This document shows positions 56,825 to 60,000 of a stretch of DNA of 60,000 nt, piece after piece. The position numbers and the translations under genes were made by a program. The DNA comes from Antedon mediterranea. Taxonomy: Eukaryota > Echinodermata > Crinoidea > Comatulida > Antedonidae. The DNA is taken from positions 33,407,795 through 33,467,794 of the forward strand of contig NC_092670.1 of NCBI RefSeq assembly GCF_964355755.1, read 5' to 3'. A model generated the notes under the pieces. It did not search any database. It was not told where the DNA came from and worked only from the letters and a program-made list of their open reading frames with translations. Position 1 is the first letter of the stretch. Each line of letters opens with the position of its first letter.

Positions 56825-58014
56825 TATGATTACAATGTAATGTCAATTTATAAATTTGTTTTGTGCCAAATTATATTAACATTTTAAAGATGGGTGTTAC
56901 TGTTGTTTAATGTTGCTATCAATATCATTTTTTGTTGCTTGTTTCCAAAACAGATCCTTTTGAGACTCTTAATAGTGGTGCAGTTTTTGGCATAGGACTT
57001 TAACAGTGATTTTAACCAACGGTAAACTGCAGTGCAGTACTACCTGAGCCTCAAGACAGTTTCTTTCTGATTTTCTGGTGTCAAACTTTTTCAAAAACTT
57101 GACAACACAATTTAAATATGTTTGTACTTCTCTGTTGTTAAACTTTCATTGAGTGTAATTTGGTATGATTTATATTGTGTTTATAGCTATTTAATTTATT
57201 CACTGTTGTTGGCAGGATTCTACTGTACATGCAGTACATGTACCATGTACTGTATGCAGAAGTTGCATAGCAACATTTACCAATACTTTGAAGATGGTTT
57301 AGCCTAAATGGAGTTCTCATGATAGATGTTTATATATCTTTTTAGTCATCCATTTGATGAAAATACTCTAGCTTTCGTCATAGTTGCTTTGTTGAATGAA
57401 GGTTATAGAGTGTTACTCCTCTATGTCTATTTAATATTAGCTATTCATTTACACAATGATTAATGAGACAACGAGAACGTAGAATCCTATGAGTAATAAA
57501 CACGCTCATTAGATCACATCCATCCTGTGTTCGTATGCTATTATGTATTATATTGCACCTTAGAGCCCATGTAAATTGCATCCCACATCCAGCTGACGTT
57601 CTAGTTTAGCTGACAGTCACTGCATATCAAATTTGGAATCGTTACGTTTGAATGATTATAGGTAAACTATCCTACTACTATAGGAAATTATTATAATTTG
57701 TTGTGTTAAATAATACTGATATTAATAAAATAATGATTTTTTAAATAAAACTGAATTATTTTAAAGAAAATATTAGAATACAGTAGGCCTATTATTAATT
57801 GAATTATAAGGAAATTTATAATAAGAACAATTGATTTATAGCATACTTTTGTGTGTGTGTTTTTTTTTTATGACTACTGTAGCTTTCAACTAATTGGATG
57901 TCTATGCACAGCCAATAAAAATGATTTGTTCTGGTTTTTAGTGATTAAACATTTAGCTAATTTCATGTCAGGATATCCAACATGATTTAATGCTATTAAG
58001 ATCCATTTGTTTGC

Positions 58015-58150
58015 TCTCGCAGGCAGTGGCATAATGCAGTGGGTAAGGGCCCCTGGTTTAGCACTATTAAGGGCCTACAAGGCTGGGTTTACTGACTGAC
58101 TGCTCATGATCTGGGGCCCATTAAATTCTGGGCCCTTGGGTGTAGCTAGT
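58015..58150. other. GC-richer segment, possible old repeat
   Basis: GCAGTGGCATAATGCAGTGG, GTAAGGGCCCC, CTGGGGCCCATT and CTGGGCCCTTGGG stand out against AT-rich flanks. The first part is faintly like a tRNA-SINE A-box region, but no B box follows. Unassigned. Confidence 0.3.
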
Positions 58151-60000
58151 GTGCACTCATATAGCAATTACACGACTGCTACTAGCAGACCACATGGTTT
58201 AATTTAATTATGACAGACATTTATGAAATTATGTATGCATTAATGATCTTCTGTTCACGTAGGTTACTTTACTATATTTTTACTAGCACTCATTGGCATT
58301 GCCATTGATGGCAATTTGTATTCTTTACCTTCTATCTCATGTTCTTGTAGCTTGACTTTTCACGACAGAGCCTTCAGTAAAATCAACCAGCCTGTCTATT
58401 TTGGCATTTATTAATGCAGATTATGGCTATAAAGCAAATAATTCATCATTAAAATTTGTCATTCATAATTGTGAATGTTACAACTTTGACACGAATTTGT
58501 ATTTATAAGTAGTTTGAGATGTACAACGTATAAATAAACTTACCGTATGCTCGAAAGCTTTCCCTCTTGAATATTCGCTACCCCGTTCGTTAAATGGGTA
58601 AGAGCTACGTAATAGAGTAATCTGTTTGAATATGCTCCCCCTTGAGCGGCTCATTTGGTTTAATTCAAACAAGACGCTGTTTTGAAATATTACACTGTTT
58701 TGCATTAATTCATCTAGTAGTTAGTAGAATTGATAGGACAAAAATATATCAGAATGAGCAATCCACGATTTTTCTTGTAACATTAATAGTTTCCCATAAG
58801 TAGGCTGTGGTGTATGTAAAGGATGTCTTTGGAGCTGTAGGACTGGACCGATGTAAGCTATTTCTACTATACATGTTGCAAATACTAATCTTATACTGTT
58901 TGGGCTAGCTGGACACTAAAGTATGCTATACTGGAAGGAGCTGTTATTTTTGACAAAACATTCTGTTCGCGATAAATATGATTTTCTAGAAAGCCTTGGA
59001 AATTTAGCATGTACAGTAAATAAGTGTGCCTGTGTGTAAATTGTCGTTTATGTTTATTATGAGGAGATTACAGATTTTCTAATAAAAGTTCTTTCTATCT
59101 TCAGTTCTCATGTTTATGTGTCAAACTTCCTTATTCTTCTTTACTACAGACAATTATCATTTTCATTTTTAGAGGGTCATGAACTATAGTTATTAGGTAA
59201 AATGTTTTGCATAAAATGTTGAATATTGTGCCATAAAAAGAGGATGTTTAAAATGAATAATTATATTGACTGACAACTAGATAAAAAACTAAATGTAGGA
59301 TCAGAAGAATATAAAATTGCAAATATTTTATGTCAATTATGTTCCTACTGTGACGACGCATTCAATTTGGTAATTTAATAACAAACCTTATTCATAGTAT
59401 AGTCCAATCTCTGTTGAAAATACCTTTATGCTTGGTATTGTACAGATTCATCATTTTTATTCGACAGCGGGAAACCCTTGACTAAAACAGAATGGATTAA
59501 AATACATAAACAATTAAAAAAGCATTGATAAAAAATTCATAAAAATGGTCAATAAAAATATCTACTCAATATTTTTCCTTGTAATAACTTACTTTGCACT
59601 AATAATAATAAAACTTCTATTTATCAATCTGAAAAGGATAGTGTCACTTTAATCGATTGCTTTTTGCAAACTTTTTTTGAATTTATGACAGCAATATTTC
59701 TGTATTTATTTTTGAAAAGATGTAGACAGATATTAAATGGCCTTTCTGTCATACTGGAGCAATTTATTTTGAAACGTTGCCTTTTGCGATAAGTGTCCTA
59801 AGATGCTAGCCGAACGAAATGATGCCATCGTCGCAAAAGTCATTTTAAAAGTTTTGCTGTGATATTGTTCATAGAACCTGCTTGTCATTACATATTACCT
59901 AATGTTGGTTAGTTTTTGGTTTAAAAAAAAAATGTTTTTTGTTCTTTATAACTTAAGTTTGAAGATGTGCATATGTGTACTGTACTGTATCTGTAAAATA
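58150..60000. other. AT-rich non-coding DNA, no gene seen
   Basis: No gene, RNA or element termini recognised. The minus-strand frame at 58478-58705 has no domain. Confidence 0.5.

Larger units (their letters stand above)
54740..58010. other. AT-rich non-coding DNA with small duplications, no gene seen
   Basis: The minus-strand frame at 55680-55994 (104 codons) is the longest here outside repeats; it has mixed residues (KRVDWKGWSSSAMDRECWCE) but no family I recognise. Two short duplications are listed separately. A palindrome CAGTACATG-TAC-CATGTACTG lies at 57232-57252. Confidence 0.5.

Overview
This 60 kb window is AT-rich, repeat-rich, non-prokaryotic DNA. I found no intact protein-coding gene and no true tRNA or rRNA gene. 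It looks like intergenic or large-intron sequence of a marine invertebrate. The background is CpG-poor, densely sprinkled with TACTGTA/TACAGTA and TAGGCCTA, and carries tRNA-derived SINEs, Penelope-like, Helitron-like, PIF/Harbinger-like, hAT-like and TTAA-inserting elements. An echinoderm or hemichordate is my best guess (low confidence; judged from repeat flavour, not from a marker gene). Long reading frames are short, low-complexity, or by-products of tandem repeats, so almost none are annotated as genes.

Layout. 1-3.6 kb: plain AT-rich DNA with pentanucleotide and homopolymer runs. 3.6-7.0 kb: a degenerate non-LTR reverse-transcriptase tail, a copy of a dispersed repeat built around GTTTATCCAGGTAAGC, two tRNA-derived SINEs and a 939-bp TA-flanked DNA transposon. 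8.5-9.3 kb: a foldback element with a 14-bp tandem array, flanked by 79-bp direct repeats. 11.2-12.7 kb: a hAT-like non-autonomous element with a 6-bp target duplication. 13.5-16.2 kb: a second copy of the dispersed repeat, a Kolobok-like TTAA MITE, and a four-arm palindrome apparently inserted inside an older MITE. 17.4-17.8 kb: a less AT-biased island of unknown nature. 18.96-21.24 kb: a PIF/Harbinger-like element (TTA duplication, six AACCGGTT motifs, nested foldback) followed 18 bp later by another TTAA MITE. 23.3-24.9 kb: two small MITEs and a SINE. 27.5-28.2 kb: a 41-bp minisatellite. 31.5-34.7 kb: a tandem Helitron-like array with period near 1,538 bp. 40 kb: a possible second reverse-transcriptase relic. 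44.7-45.4 kb: a foldback made of nested small palindromes. 49.3-49.7 kb: a 22-bp minisatellite of about 18 copies. 52.6-52.8 kb: an 83-bp tandem repeat carrying ATTGG boxes. 54.4-54.7 kb: a Penelope-like element remnant with the end of its GIY-YIG domain and an inverted copy of its 3' UTR.

There are no cooperating genes to describe. The dominant theme is inverted-repeat architecture: at least nine separate elements would fold into long hairpins if transcribed. The best-supported coding remains are the Penelope GIY-YIG tail (minus strand, about 54525-54612) and the non-LTR RT tail (minus strand, about 3648-3895). All family calls come from reading termini, target duplications and protein motifs by eye, without database searches.
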